A DNA stretch of 64,000 bases, from assembly GCA_013397865.1 (NCBI GenBank), contig VZTI01003411.1:62001-126000 (forward strand), in the 5' to 3' direction. The DNA comes from Struthidea cinerea. Taxonomy: Eukaryota > Chordata > Aves > Passeriformes > Corcoracidae. A program made the position numbers and the translations under genes. The notes beneath the pieces are model-generated. The model was given only the letters and a program-made list of their open reading frames with translations, was not told the origin of the DNA and ran no database searches. Positions 50,901-62,945 of this stretch are shown here, piece by piece (within the stretch, counting starts at the first letter, position 1; every line of letters starts with the position of its first letter).

Positions 50901-51470
50901 GATGAGGTGCATGGACCTGAACTGTGCATCTGGGGCTAGTTTAAGGAACAGCGCTTTATAAAATGTGATAGTAAAACTAGACTTCCCTGAAGCTTTATTT
51001 GGCAGTTTAAAAAAAAAAGGCCTGCTTTATTTCTTCATGTATATCCACATCTAATATATATCCCTAGGCCAATGCTAGATGAAGGGACTTAATTAATTGA
51101 AAACAGTTTGAGATTCTTACAATAACTTTTATCTCAGAAGCACATTGGTGGGTGCATGATCAAGCAGATATCTACTTATTAAAAAAAAAAGCACCATGTT
51201 TTACTCCTACTGTACACAACTGGTGCCTTTACATTGCTTTAACCTTTTAAATTCATAACTAGGCAGTGACTTTGTCTTTTTGGTCATGTACAGATCAGCA
51301 AAACTGGATCATCCATTTAACCTGATGCTTCCTTTAACATACGGCTTGAGAATCAGGGACGTTTCTTGTGGTTTATGTCTTGGCTATAACTCTGTAATTC
51401 TTTGGTGTCTACCACTTTTCCTTTTCTCTCTCCTAAAAAAATCTAACCACACCCAAAAAAATCCCAAACC

Positions 51471-51493
51471 AAAAAATAAAAAAAAAAAAAAAA
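51471..51493. repeat. A-rich low-complexity run
   Basis: A run of A broken by a single T, between two other short A runs at 51435-51441 and 51454-51460. It produces a Lys-rich segment in an unsupported open frame. Confidence 0.85.
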
Positions 51494-52498
51494 CCAAGAA
51501 AAATCTCTGGTACAGTCTGAAGAGGGAAGTCCTTTGCAATAATGACAACATACCGACAAAGATCTGTGTTTCCTGCTTCATATTTCTACTTTATTCCATT
51601 TAAGTGAGCATGAAACATATTTTTTTTTCCATTTTCTCCCTAAAATGTTCATTCTTATATAACTGTAGAGTATGTATTGAAATGGAGTACATGCAAATAA
51701 GTTGTAATGAAAGCTCTGTTCATAAAAAAGATTAAACGCAATACCAAATGTTTAGTCAATTGTTAGTCCCTTTGATTAGATTCAACAGATCAATAGGCTG
51801 TTATTTTCCTGAATTACTATAATTCTGACAGTTTCCTGTTTGCTTACAGCATATGTTGTTTGTATTTATATTGTAATTTGCCTTGTAATTTGCAATATAA
51901 TCTTAAGGAAACAACGAATGTTTCCTTGATATATAGGGTCCCCTACAGTTAGATTTTCAAAAGTCAAGCTCAAATAAACCATTTGGATTTAAGCGGAAGA
52001 AAGGAAATTAATAATGAGATATTAATAGAAAGTTTTTCAAGGAATTTCAGAACTTTGAGAAGAAAATGTTTGAAATGTGTCTGTGTTGAATACGCCCACG
52101 ACTCAGTGTGACATCGCTCATAATTATGGTCTTGAAAACTGACTATGTAGCATTTGAAACAGGAGTCCTGTCATTGACCATATTGGGGCAATATCGATAA
52201 CAGACTGTACTGGGCCTCCATGTGAACCACAATCTCTCACCACAAGGTTCACTGAGTACGAGCAGGACCATGCCTAGAGACCATCAGGACTTCTCAAGAA
52301 TTCATTAACTCAAAACCAGGGATTAGATGTTACCAAAATTTCTGCCAAGAGCTAAATTCACAGTTACCTTTATCAGGAATTGATAGTGGAGGTGCAGCAG
52401 ACCCTCAGCCTGAAACACCTAACATCCCCAAAATTAGGGAGTTTGTTATGAGTGTGTAGTACCAGGTTTACGCTGCCCTTCTGGACAGCTTTGACTGG

Positions 52499-52509
52499 GG
52501 ACTCGAACC
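52499..52509 (-). promoter_or_regulatory. Exact Pol III B-box match, possible tRNA-derived SINE relic
   Basis: The minus strand reads GGTTCGAGTCC, matching the B-box consensus GGTTCGANTCC at every fixed position, preceded by CCCA as in many tRNA T-arms. No clear A-box or foldable tRNA body lies upstream on that strand, so this is not a functional tRNA gene. The surroundings (CCCAGGTTCGAGTCCCCAG) resemble the tRNA-related head of ancient CORE/MIR-type SINEs, but the body is too decayed for me to confirm. Confidence 0.35.
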
Positions 52510-54479
52510 TGGGTAATTCTGTGTTTTGAGCATATCATTAACAGGGATAGTATATCTGCTTGAAAAGGTGTAAAAAATGGGAGTTCCTCTGTTTGCTAAT
52601 GTAGGAGGGAAGATATAGCCGTTTTAGCTCTGCAGAGGGCTATGGTAGCACTGAAACTGCTGAGACAAAATTCATCTGCATATATTGGTGTAGAAATATT
52701 CTGTCTGCCTTTTTCAGGAACATCTACTCTGCCACCCTCCCACCCATCGCCACCAAGCTAGAGTCATAAATGTGGTATAAAAAAGTTAAATATTCAGGTG
52801 CTTAGAGGGACACTTTCTAGGAAGTTTGTTTAATGCTTGGCTTGTGAAAGACATAGTTTCAACTTGTTTCAACTCAGAAACAACAGGTTTCCCTAAATAT
52901 TTTCCTGTTCTCTCTGTCTGTCTCCTCTCAAAATCTTTTTATTTTCCTTTGATTCTTTGTCTGGTTGAAAGCAAGAACATAACATCATTAGATATCAAAG
53001 AGAATTTTTATTTTCCAGGTAGGCAATGCCAAATACAGTCCTCATATTACATCATGCAAGGCATATGACCTGCTCCAAGTCTCCTTCTGGAGTCTGACCA
53101 CTCTCTAGCAGCTGCCTGAGGAAGTATAACTCCATCTTGAATTTCAGAGCATTTATGAATCTAGGTTGAATCTGAGCACCTTCCTACCACAAAGTGTGGG
53201 AGGTGAAATGTGAGCTGCTATAGGATAATGGGATGTCCTACAATGTAGACTGAGCTAAAGGGGGAACACAACAACAGAAGAGAAATCCACGGAGCACCAT
53301 GATTTTATAGGGGCTTGAACAAAACCCAGGTAGGATCCAAACGCACTGCAGGGATTTCAAAAGGAAAAATAAAGAACTGGAACTCTTGGGATATTTTCAT
53401 GTACATTTACTATTTGAGGAGCTATTGCTTTTAGAATTTTACAAATTATTAAACACATTAGCTTTGCTTTACGATTTCCACTGTAGGAGCATGTGTTGGA
53501 TATCTGCCTACTTGTAACTCCTCTCAGACAGCCATTTCCCTCCTATTTACCGGCTTTTTATCATTTTAATTACATGACAAATGCTACAGATTACAGATTT
53601 TTTTTCCTGATTAATGTTGCTACTGAGGCATTCACTCTTGGAATACAGTTACAAGAAAAATATGTATTTATTCAATCTTTAGGATTGCTTAAATAATAAA
53701 AAAACTTGTCACTTTTTAAATCTCCTAGAAAAACATTTTTGTTTTGCCAGATCTTATGTTTCATACAGACGGCATGCACCATGCTAACAGTCAAAATACA
53801 GTATTACTGTAATATCAATATTTTATACACAACGATTTCATAAGCAATAACCTCGCAACTTAAAACAATGATTCTCTGTCATAATACAGATAATTAGGGA
53901 TGAGCATCCTCATTCTGTTCATTTTTGATCTCCTCCTAATCTCTCTAAGTAAGAATATTAAACTCCAGTAATCCATAGATAATATGGTGGGAGTGACTCA
54001 CCACGGTTGTGTACTGTGATCAAATTACTTACCTCAGAGGCATTTCTTTTCCTACAAATGACAAAAACAATCCAGAAAAGGAAAATAAAATAACTGGTTT
54101 GTATCCTCTCTGGCCACCCACAGTCTTTCTGAAAAACAGGTATTTGTAACAAAAAATTAAGTAGAGTTCTAGACATTATTTGGGGATTTAAATTAATTCC
54201 ACCACAAAGGAGAAATCAATATGTTATAGGAGTTCAACCAGTCAGAAACAAAATCAAAAACTATTTGGGCACTTTTATTCTCATCTATTGAGTATCTAAG
54301 TGGGATTTTTGTGGGGAAGCTCACACATATAAAATATATAGAGAAGGGTTTAGAAGATAAGACATGTAACCTTGTGGCCGTGAACCTATACACCACTGAC
54401 CCGCACAGAAGTTCTGAGAGTATTTTCTCACATAATGACTGCAAACTCCAACAAACAACCTGCCTCCTCTGAAATTTCT

Positions 54480-54750
54480 CACTTGTCTAGATAAACAAAC
54501 TCGGTTTCTTCAGTCTTTATTTCCAAATCTTGTTTTCCAAACCTAATTCATTGCTGTTGCTTTCCTCTGGACTGTTTCCAGTTGATCTACATCTCCCTGC
54601 CAAAAACTCCATGTGATACAGCCAGAACCAAGTAGAGTGGAAGGATGACTTCACGAATCTAACATGACACTCCTATTTGTACACTGCCTCTCCATCGTTG
54701 TATTTATATATCACAGTATGATGTTTGCTTTTTTCTTCACACCACTGAGG
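54480..54750 (-). mobile_element. Ancient CR1-type LINE fragment
   Basis: On the plus strand the order of words is AACTCGGTTTCTTCAGTCTT, GCTTTCCTCTGGACTGTTTCC, AGTTGATCTACATCTCCCTG, CAGCCAGAACCAAGTAGAGTGGAAGGATGACTTC, then ATGATGTTTGCTTTTTTC. It matches the reverse complement of the 3' region of old amniote CR1 subfamilies (TCTGGACTTTCTCCAGTTTGTCCACATC...CAGAACTGGACACA...AGAGTAGAG...ATGATGTTTGC). Divergence is far higher than in the 58-59 kb copy, so the insertion is much older. Confidence 0.75.
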
Positions 54751-57700
54751 TGCTTTTAAAAACCTGTCCATCTCTTATCCTCCAAACACTTACTCACATG
54801 CTTAAATGGATGTGTGTTAGGGGGAGCAATTAAGGTGTGTAAAGCAATGCACATATTTAAGCATTTCAAGGGTAAAGGCCAAATATTCCTGTCAAGGGGT
54901 TGTATAAAAAAAAATTTGAGGAGCCAACCAGAGTCAAACACACATTAAACCAGTAACAGAGTTCTCTAATGTTATTAAATATTTTCTGATCTGCACTTAC
55001 ATGGGAACCAAGTGTGCCATTGTACGAAGAACTAAAAACTGTAATAACAATATTCTGCATCCCAGATCTGCCGTTGCTTATGGAAAGGAAGAAAAATTAT
55101 CTTATTTCTAATTGAGCTTCAGTTTACTTTTAAAGTAAATAGAATATATTTTCATTCACTGACTTTCAAGGTTTTTTAAGATACTAGCCAGAGTGAAAGC
55201 AGTCTACCAATTAAAAAAATTACATAAATGCTTATCATATTCTGTTAATAGATTAAGCAACAATAGATTACTCAAATAAAATGTGTTTATTTCAAATATA
55301 TTTCAGAAAAAACATCAAAATAATACCTGGTTTACTTCTATATTGTCACAACACAATTCAGTAGTTAATAGAAAGTTTAATTCTAATTGTTAATTTCTTC
55401 ATTCATGCTATCTCAGATGTGTAAATTTGGGTTGCTTTTTTTTGGTTGCTTTTTTCTTCTTTGCAAATATTTTATTACCATTTTTATAGATACTGGCAAG
55501 ATGTTTTTCATCACTAATTTTCTGAATATTTAATCAAAAACGTCTTTAAAATTATATTGCTTTTTTAAAAGAAAATTATTTGTACATTTTTACCTATGTG
55601 ATTATGTAAATAAACATTTAGTTAAAGGTACCATTATTGAACTGCTTTTAAGGATGCTCGGTACACAACAGCTGACCCATCATGATGTGATTACTCATGT
55701 TGCCTTCATTTTCATTTCAACCAGAATGCAGGGTTTTCTTGGTCCTATTGTAGGAGCAGAAAAACAATTATTTTATGCATGACTGATGATAGTGATGGAG
55801 ACTCTATATGGGACACAGCAGGAAGCTGAGAACTGCTTGATGCTTCAAAATACCATGTGCTTACAGCACATTCAAATGTTGTAAACCCTAAATGTTCAGC
55901 CTAATTTTATTTGTAACTTCAGATTTTCTAAACATCTGTATATATATTTTTTAATTCCAATGACATGCTGAAAAAATAGTACTTTTCAAAAAATGCATAA
56001 TGCATCATTTTTAAAGCACAAATGAGTTCTGACTAAGTGGATGCTTTACTAGGCAAACTGGTGTTAGAAGTTAATTGGGTTTGACTAGCAAGTCCAGTTA
56101 TTGGCACAATTTATAAGCTTTTGCAGAATTGTGACCATTTTGCTATCATACAGTAATATGCACAATGCGAGATCTGACAGTAAGTGCTTGCTGTCTGACA
56201 GTAAGTAATGAATACAACTAAAAAATATCCTTATAAAATAGACCCCTTTTTGAAATGAAATGTAGTACAAGACTATTTTTCAGGATGCTTAAACATTTAT
56301 TACATTGGCATATAATTAACTTTTCGTTGTCTTTCTGTTCTGTGCCAAATCAATTACAGGAATGGTCAGTTGCTGCTCCATGGTGGAGTAAAAACTTCCT
56401 AGTGGAGGAAGGAATTTTTTAGAAAATATTATTATATAGCTATAATAATTATTCTGTATTTGGGGAGACTTCCTTGTTCTTTCTGAAACACAGTGCTATA
56501 ACTTTAAATCCTAAAGTAGGATTTCATAAATCCTGGTGGTCTATTGCCATATAATATTTTTTTCTTTGTGTGCCTAAATTTCTGCAGATGTTTAGACATG
56601 CAGTAGTTCCTTTAGCATCTAACATAAATTTGAAATCACTGAAGAAAATCTGGCATATGTGAACCGCTGTGTGATGCATTTTGGTTTTATTTAGTATTAA
56701 GTGAGTTAATCTAAAGAAGAATTTAACCACCATGGAAGTAAACATTGCTGTGAAGCGCATAAAGTTTTACAATTAAATACAATTTCATTTAGAAGAAGAA
56801 TCACTTAATTTGCTGCTACTTCTGTGATGGCAGTGTTTTTAATTTTTTGGGGGGATTGTGACTATTTGAGGTTGGTAATACATCTATCCCCCACTAATTT
56901 TTCCCTCAATTATCCAAAGGCTGGAAGAAGCTACCTCCTTTGAGAGCTTAACTATTGTTAAAATCCCTGTTTTCCTGCAGGATAACCAACTCCTGGCAAT
57001 TGCCCTGGAGCCCAGAGTTTGCCTTTGCAGGCTCATGCGTGCACATCACACCACCCGTCTCTTTTCCTGACTGCCAATTCCATCCCAATGAGCTGGCAGG
57101 GTGCTCAAATTCGCATCAATTCTGTTCCATGATATTTTCATCAAATTGCCAAGCCTTAATTGCATAAGTGGGCTACATGGTTTTTTTTGTGCTTGCACAC
57201 CATTGTAAATAGGGCTAGCTACATGGAGCTGTCAGTAGGATATTTTGCATTTCAATGTTCTCATTTTTTTTTCTGGGGGATCACTTTGTGTTCATCTCTT
57301 CATAAGATGGTTTTCTAGGTTTCTCCCTCATATTTCACCCAGAGAGTTTAGTTTGTGCTTGATTTTGCATCTCAGAGAACACTATTTTTTTCACTTTATC
57401 AAGGAATACAGACAATTCTCAGAAAATATGCAGAAGTTCCTGTTCTTTATTGTGATGTTTCACTGGCACTTGGTGAATAACGCTAGTTGACCAACTGCTC
57501 TTATAGAATGGGACTGATTCACTGTCCGCAGCTGTACCTGGAATTGTGATCTGACTTCTTCACTGTGTGTGCTCAGGCCTGAAATCAGCTGCTAAGGTGA
57601 TGCCAACAGCAGTTTTGGTACCACTTCAATGCAAACCCGAGGGGTTCAAGAAGGGGGAAGGGGTGGGGCATTTGTGTGTGTACTGACTTCTGAATGGGAC

Positions 57701-58143
57701 AGCCGTGAGAACTAGGGTATGTATCTTTTTGGTTTTGGTGACTTAGTACCAACACTGACATTATAAAGTGTGTTACCGTGATTTTTCTCTGGCACATTTC
57801 TAAAGCAGTAAGGAGAGTAAATAACTTGCTGTTATAGTTTATGTGGGGAAAAAGTAGACCTGCAGATTCTGATATTGATGTTGAAGATGAGTTCAAAGGT
57901 AGAGTTTGCATTTGCTTATAATAAGCATTTAATAGATCATCAGGGTAAAGTCCTGAAGTAGAATTATTTCCAGCCATTTTTAGAAAAGTACAGGCAGTGG
58001 TGACTCTTTCCATATTATACACAACTGTAACAAAATGATGGGGTATTTATTTGGATGCTGATATAACAGCAAAAATTCAAGAAACTAGCTTATATAAAGC
58101 TTAAATGCAAGACTTGTTTATTCAAATGTTTTCTGATTCCATT
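54751..58143. other. AT-rich noncoding stretch, no supported gene
   Basis: No gene is supported. A 145-codon minus frame at 57585-58022 has no family motif or splice support. A 13-bp word TCTGACAGTAAGT (or close) recurs around 56173 and 56193. 57000-57180 is a GC-balanced unique block with homeodomain-like words (TTAATTGCATAA, TCAAATTGCC) that might be a conserved noncoding element. Confidence 0.5.
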
Positions 58144-59452
58144 ACCCGGAAATCACTACAGGCCTGTCAGCCTCATCTGGGGCAGGTCATGGAGCAGATC
58201 ATCTTGAATGCCATCCCACACCATGCACAGGACAACCAGGGAATCAGGCCCAGCCAGCAGAGGTGTACGTAAGGCAGGTCCTGCTTGACTAGTTTGATCT
58301 CCATTTATGACCAGGTCACCAATCTAGTGGTTGAGGGAAAGGCTGTGGATGTTGTCAACCCAGACTTTAGTAAAGCCTTTGGCACAGAATTCTCCTGGAG
58401 GAACTGGCTGCTTATGGCTTCAATGGGTGCACAGTTCACTGGGCAAAAGCCTGGCTGGATGGCTGGGCCCAGAGAGTGGTGGTGAATGGAGATACATCCA
58501 GCTGGCAGATGGTCACAGGTGGTGACCAGCTCAGTATTGGGGACAGTCCTGTTTAATGTCTATTGACAGTATGGATGAGGGGGTGAAGAGCACTCTCAGA
58601 CAGTTCACAGCCGACACCAAGTTGGGTGGGAATGTTGAACTGCTGGAGTGAAGGAAGGCTCTGCAGAGGGATCTGGACAGGCTGAATTGATGGGCTGAGG
58701 CCAGTGATATGAGGTTCAACAACATAAAGTGCTGTTTTCTGTACTTGGGTTGCATCAACCCCAGGCAGTGCCACAGGCTGGGGGCAGAGTAGCTGGAAAG
58801 CTGTCCAGTGGGAAAGGATTTGGGGGTGCTGGTTGACAGTGGCTGAACATGAGCCAGCGTGTGCCTAGGTGGCCAAGAAGGCCAATCAATCAGACCAGCA
58901 ATCATCCCTCTGTACTCAGCACTGGTGAGGCTGCACCTCACGTGTTGTGTTCAGGCTCCTCATTACAAGAAACACATTGAGGTGCTGGAAAATGTCCAGA
59001 GAAGGGCAATGGAGCTGGTGAAGAGCTTGTAGTGCAGGTGTGATGATGAACTGCTGAGAGACCTGGGGGTGTTTAGCCTGCAGAATAGGAAGCTCAGCAG
59101 AAACCTTATCACTCTATAGAACTACCTGAAAGGAGGTTGTAACCAGGTGACAGTCAGTCTATTCTCCAGGCAACCAGCGATAGGACAAGAGGAAATGGCC
59201 TCAAGGTGTGCCATGGGAGGCTTAGTTTAGATATCAGGAAACATTGCTTCACATAAAGGGTTTTGAAGAACTGGAACGGGCTGCCCAAGGAAGTGGTGGG
59301 GTCACTATCCCTGAACATATTTAAAAGACATGTTGATGTGGCACCTAGGGACAGGGTTTAGTGGAAGACTTGACAGTGCTGGGTTAGTGGTTGGACTCAG
59401 TGATTTTAGAGGTTTTTCCAACCTAAAATCCACGGTTCCATGATTCTGAATA
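58144..59452 (+). mobile_element. CR1 LINE, 3' half including decayed reverse transcriptase
   Basis: About 1.3 kb aligns by eye to the 3' half of avian CR1. It starts at the ORF2 stretch encoding YRPVSL (58150-58175) and runs through GGCAGGTCCTGCTTGACTAG, GAGGGAAAGGCTGTGGATGT and GCCCAGAGAGTGGTGGTGAA. The reverse-transcriptase core and the C-terminal part follow, and it ends at the 3' UTR tail (AGAGGTTTTTCCAACCTAAAATC... ATGATTCTGA). CR1 ORF2 normally encodes endonuclease plus reverse transcriptase. Here the endonuclease half is absent (5' truncation) and frames are broken by indels and stops. The catalytic F-A-D-D is changed to F-T-A-D at about 58604-58615, losing one metal-binding aspartate. 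It is inactive. Open frames on either strand within it are not genes. Confidence 0.92.
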
Positions 59453-61547
59453 GCCAAAGCTCTAGCTGTGCTCTACTGGCTGTGGCTGCCTGCAGGTGAA
59501 GAAACTGCTGCTGTTCTGTTACCTCTGGTTGCCTATCACCAGCCTTGGAAGTGAATATAGTTAAATCACCTCAAATGAAATCTTTATGAACTTAGTTACA
59601 GTAGGCAGTTGAATAAAATGAATTGTTGAGCTGAAACATATGTTCTTATGCTGAGTATCGATTTTTAACTGCAAGAAATTTCTAATTAGTCTGTTTCCCC
59701 AGCAATATGCAATAGCAACCAATAAGTGTTCAATGTTTAGTAACTGTTGTCCTTTGTATTTGTACACTTCCTGGAAGATTTAGCTGCTGAGCACAGTTCG
59801 GTGTTTCCAGATCATTAATCACTAGGTGTTTTAGAAGTCCAAAGAAAGACCCCACCAACTGGCTGGTTTAGATGATGGTACTAAACAACTCATGAGAAGA
59901 AAATCTCTCTCAAGATTCTCCAGGAATTTTTTTTTCCAAAAAAATCCTGAATGTTGATTTCATAAATATACAGCTGATTTATTTTCTTATAATTCCCACC
60001 TGTGCTCTTGAAGGAGCATCTTGAAAACTTGCTATATGGAATTTTTTAGCATTACATTCTGCATCCTGCATGGAGAACTCAGTACCTCATTCTGAACCTG
60101 AATGTGTTCAGAAAAGCAAATGTGTTAAAAGAACAAGACAAAGAAGAAATTAGACTGAAGAACCCAACGTGACAGGTTAATTCTTTGTTCCTTTGCAGTC
60201 ACTGAGAAAACAAAGTGTTATGCAAACCAGGAAATTCTCTTTTCACTCAGTCATGCTTTAAAATAATTATTAACTTTTGTCCGTGGCTGTTGTTCAGGTG
60301 GAGACTATTTTCTGTACTGTGTGGCACTGCATTTCTATGGTGTATAAGTTGTTTTCCTGAAAAATCACTGTCAGCCTCCTCAGTGCTGTGAAGATAGAAA
60401 CCCAATCTAATGGTGGCAACAGCTTTGAATAAATAGTTCATTCATTTGGATGGAATATCAAAATGTACAGTAACCTGTACATCCACCTGCATCAGTGGAA
60501 TACGTTTCACATGCCCATTGGGTGCATCACGTAGCACTGAAGTGATCAGAGTGACAACCACTGGCTAGATCACTTGTACTACTGTCACATGAACGTGCTC
60601 AGATTATTGAGTAATTTGGTTTTGGGGTTCAGATAACACATAACAGTAAATACTCATGCTATAGAAGGTGTGTACTAAAAGGTGCCCCTTTGAGGTAGCA
60701 TTGCTCTTAGTCAAGTAAAGATGTCAACACCAGCCCACAATTAAAGCAAACTCTATGTTGTCTCAATGTTTCATCACAAATTTCATGGGTGCCAGCAGTA
60801 CCAAAGGTTTATATGGTTCTTGCATAACTAGTCAGGGAACGGCATTTAGGATTTTTGCAGGAGTGAAGCCCTGGCTGGCTGCCCAGCCTTCCCTCTTTTC
60901 CTGGGCGTTGGAACTGTCAGGGGATTCCCCAATAACAATCAATGACCTGCTGGCTCTTCTGGCAGCATGCCATCAAGTTGTGAAACTGCTGAGAATTACA
61001 TGTCCTGATTCACCCTCACATATGCCCGGGAGCTTCCAGCCAGGAGAATATTCTAACCTGTTAAACAAAGATAATGCATATATTCTACCTCTAGTAATAA
61101 TTTTCCCCCCCTTTTTAACACAGGGCAAAATACGGTTTTTGTCTATTGGACTCTTGTGCAAGCATATCCTGAGGCCTCTTTTCTTGTTAGGTTTTACTGA
61201 TTCGATAGAGGTTTTGTGTAATATCTTTCATACCAATTTTTCCCCTTTAATATTAATGTGTATACCAAGAAAATCTAAATACATAGTCCAGGTTTTTGTG
61301 TTTGTGTTAATGCTAAACAGATTTTATCAAAGGTGAAGATAATGATAACATCTATGTTACCTAAACCCTCGTTTCTCATTTTACCTATTACCTTCAACCG
61401 TCTTCTGGCTACAAATGCCAGCTTGCTCCGCTTTGTATACAGCACAATTTTGCACTTAATTTTTAGGCTACTTTTTGCAGTGAAATATTGGGTTAAGTAA
61501 TGACTATCTTGTACTTATCTACTTTTTTTTCTGAAGAAATTTCATTT
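59453..61547. other. Noncoding stretch between CR1 copies; one 193-codon open frame
   Basis: The stretch is unique AT-rich DNA. The longest open frame outside repeats in the window lies at 60755-61336 (plus, 193 codons). Its second half is hydrophobic (PLVIIFPPFL, RPLFLLGF), as expected from T-rich DNA, and it shows no signal, domain or splice context I recognise. I do not call it a gene. Confidence 0.5.
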
Positions 61548-62029
61548 ACGTTGGGCTACAACAACTCCATGCAATGGTACAGGCTGGGGGCAGATTGGCT
61601 GGAAGGCTGCCCAGCGGAAAATGACCTGGGGGTGCTGGTCAGCAGCCTGCTGAATAGGAGCCAGCCTTGTGCCCAGGTGGCCAAGAAGGCCAAAGGCATC
61701 CTGGCCTGTATCAGAAATAGCGTGGCCAGCAGGACCAGGGCAGGGATTCAGTGATTGTCCCCTTTTACTTGTCACTGGAGAGGCCATCCCTGGAATCCTG
61801 TGTACAGTTCTGGGCCCCTCACTACAAGGACATTGAGGTGCTAGAGCATGTACAGAGAAGGGCAGTGGAGATGGTGAAGGGTCTGGAGCACATGTCCTAT
61901 TGAGGAGCGGCTGAGGGAGCTGGAGTTGTTTATCCTGGAGAAAAGGAAGCTCAAGGGGAGGCCTTTTATCTCTACAACCGCCTGAAAGGAGCTTGTAGCA
62001 AGATGGGGATCTCTTCTCCAGGCAACCAG

Positions 62030-62945
62030 GAAGACCAACTGTGTCTTGGGGTGCATCAGGCACAGCATCGCCCTCATTCCCTGAGGGGGGTGATTATCCC
62101 ACTGCCCTGTGTGCAGTTTTGGGCAGCACAATATCAAAAAGATACATTAGAGAGTGACCAAATAACTGTGAAGGTGGTGAAGCACCTAGAGGGGAAGCCA
62201 TACAAGGAGCAACTTAGGTCACTTGGTCTGTTCAGCCTGGAGAAGAGGAGACTGAGGGGAGACCTCATTGCAGTCTACAGCTTGCTCGTGAGGGGAAGAG
62301 GAGGGGCAAACGCTGATCTCTTCTCTCTGGTGACCGGTGACAGGACCCAAGGGAATGGCCTGAAGCTGTGATAGGGGAGGCTTAGGCTGGATATCAGGAA
62401 AAAGATATCTACCCAGAGGCTGGTTGGGCACTGGNTCCCACTGCCCTGTGTGCAGTTTTGGGCAGCACAATATCAAAAAGATACATTAGAGAGTGTCCAA
62501 ATAACTGTGAAGGTGGTGAAGCACCTAGAGGGGAAGCCATACAAGGAGCAACTTAGGTCACTTGGTCTGTTCAGCCTGGAGAAGAGGAGACTGAGGGGAG
62601 ACCTCATTGCAGTCTACAGCTTGCTCGTGAGGGGAAGAGGAGGGGCAAACGCTGATCTCTTCTCTCTGGTGACCGGTGACAGGACCCAAGGGAATGGCCT
62701 GAAGCTGTGATAGGGGAGGCTTAGGCTGGATATCAGGAAAAAGATATCTACCCAGAGGCTGGTTGGGCACTGGAAGAGACTCCCCAGGGAACTGGTCACA
62801 GCACCAAGCCTGATAGAGTTCAAGAAACATTTGGACAATGATCTCAGGCACATGAGTGATTCTTGGGGTGTCCTGTGCAGGCCAGGATTTGGACTTTGGG
62901 AATCCTTTTGGGTCCCTTCCACCTCAGGATATTCTATATTTCTGT
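62030..62945 (+). mobile_element. Nested CR1 LINE of a different subfamily
   Basis: This begins near GACCAACTGTGTCTTGGGGTGCATCAGG and carries the CTGTTCAGCCTGGAGAAGAGGAGACTGAGGGGAGACCTCATTGCAGTCTACA block. Its 3' end, GGTGTCCTGTGCAGGCCAGGATTTGGAC...TGGGTCCCTTCCACCTCAGGATATTCTAT, marks a different CR1 subfamily from the outer element. It is in the same orientation as its host. CAACCAG (62023-62029) and CAACTAG (62946-62952) flank it, so a 7-bp target-site duplication with one mismatch is likely. Part of it appears twice because of the N-linked duplication at 62097-62773. Confidence 0.78.
62097..62773. repeat. 338-bp direct duplication around a single N
   Basis: 62097-62434 and 62436-62773 are the same 338 bp. 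The only difference I see is A at 62157 versus T at 62496, and the copies are separated by one N at 62435. The first copy breaks off at CACTGG and the second restarts at TCCCACTGCCC, while the second copy continues normally into the rest of the CR1 (CACTGGAAGAGACTCCCC). This is the pattern of two overlapping contigs joined without merging. Confidence 0.92.

Larger units (their letters stand above)
44661..54479. other. AT-rich noncoding stretch, no supported gene
   Basis: No gene is supported. Features of note inside are a perfect short hairpin at 47894-47923, an A-rich run at 51471-51493 and a B-box match at 52499-52509 (minus). Open frames up to 107 codons, one of them created by the A-rich run (51280-51603), look spurious. 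50040-50260 and 52080-52200 contain unique, motif-rich sequence that might be conserved noncoding DNA, but that is not testable here. Confidence 0.5.

Noticed and set aside
52499..52509. Functional tRNA gene around the B-box match
   Set aside because: No A-box at proper distance and no cloverleaf or acceptor stem on the minus strand.
57585..58022. 145-codon minus-strand open frame
   Set aside because: No family motif and no splice support; within chance expectation.
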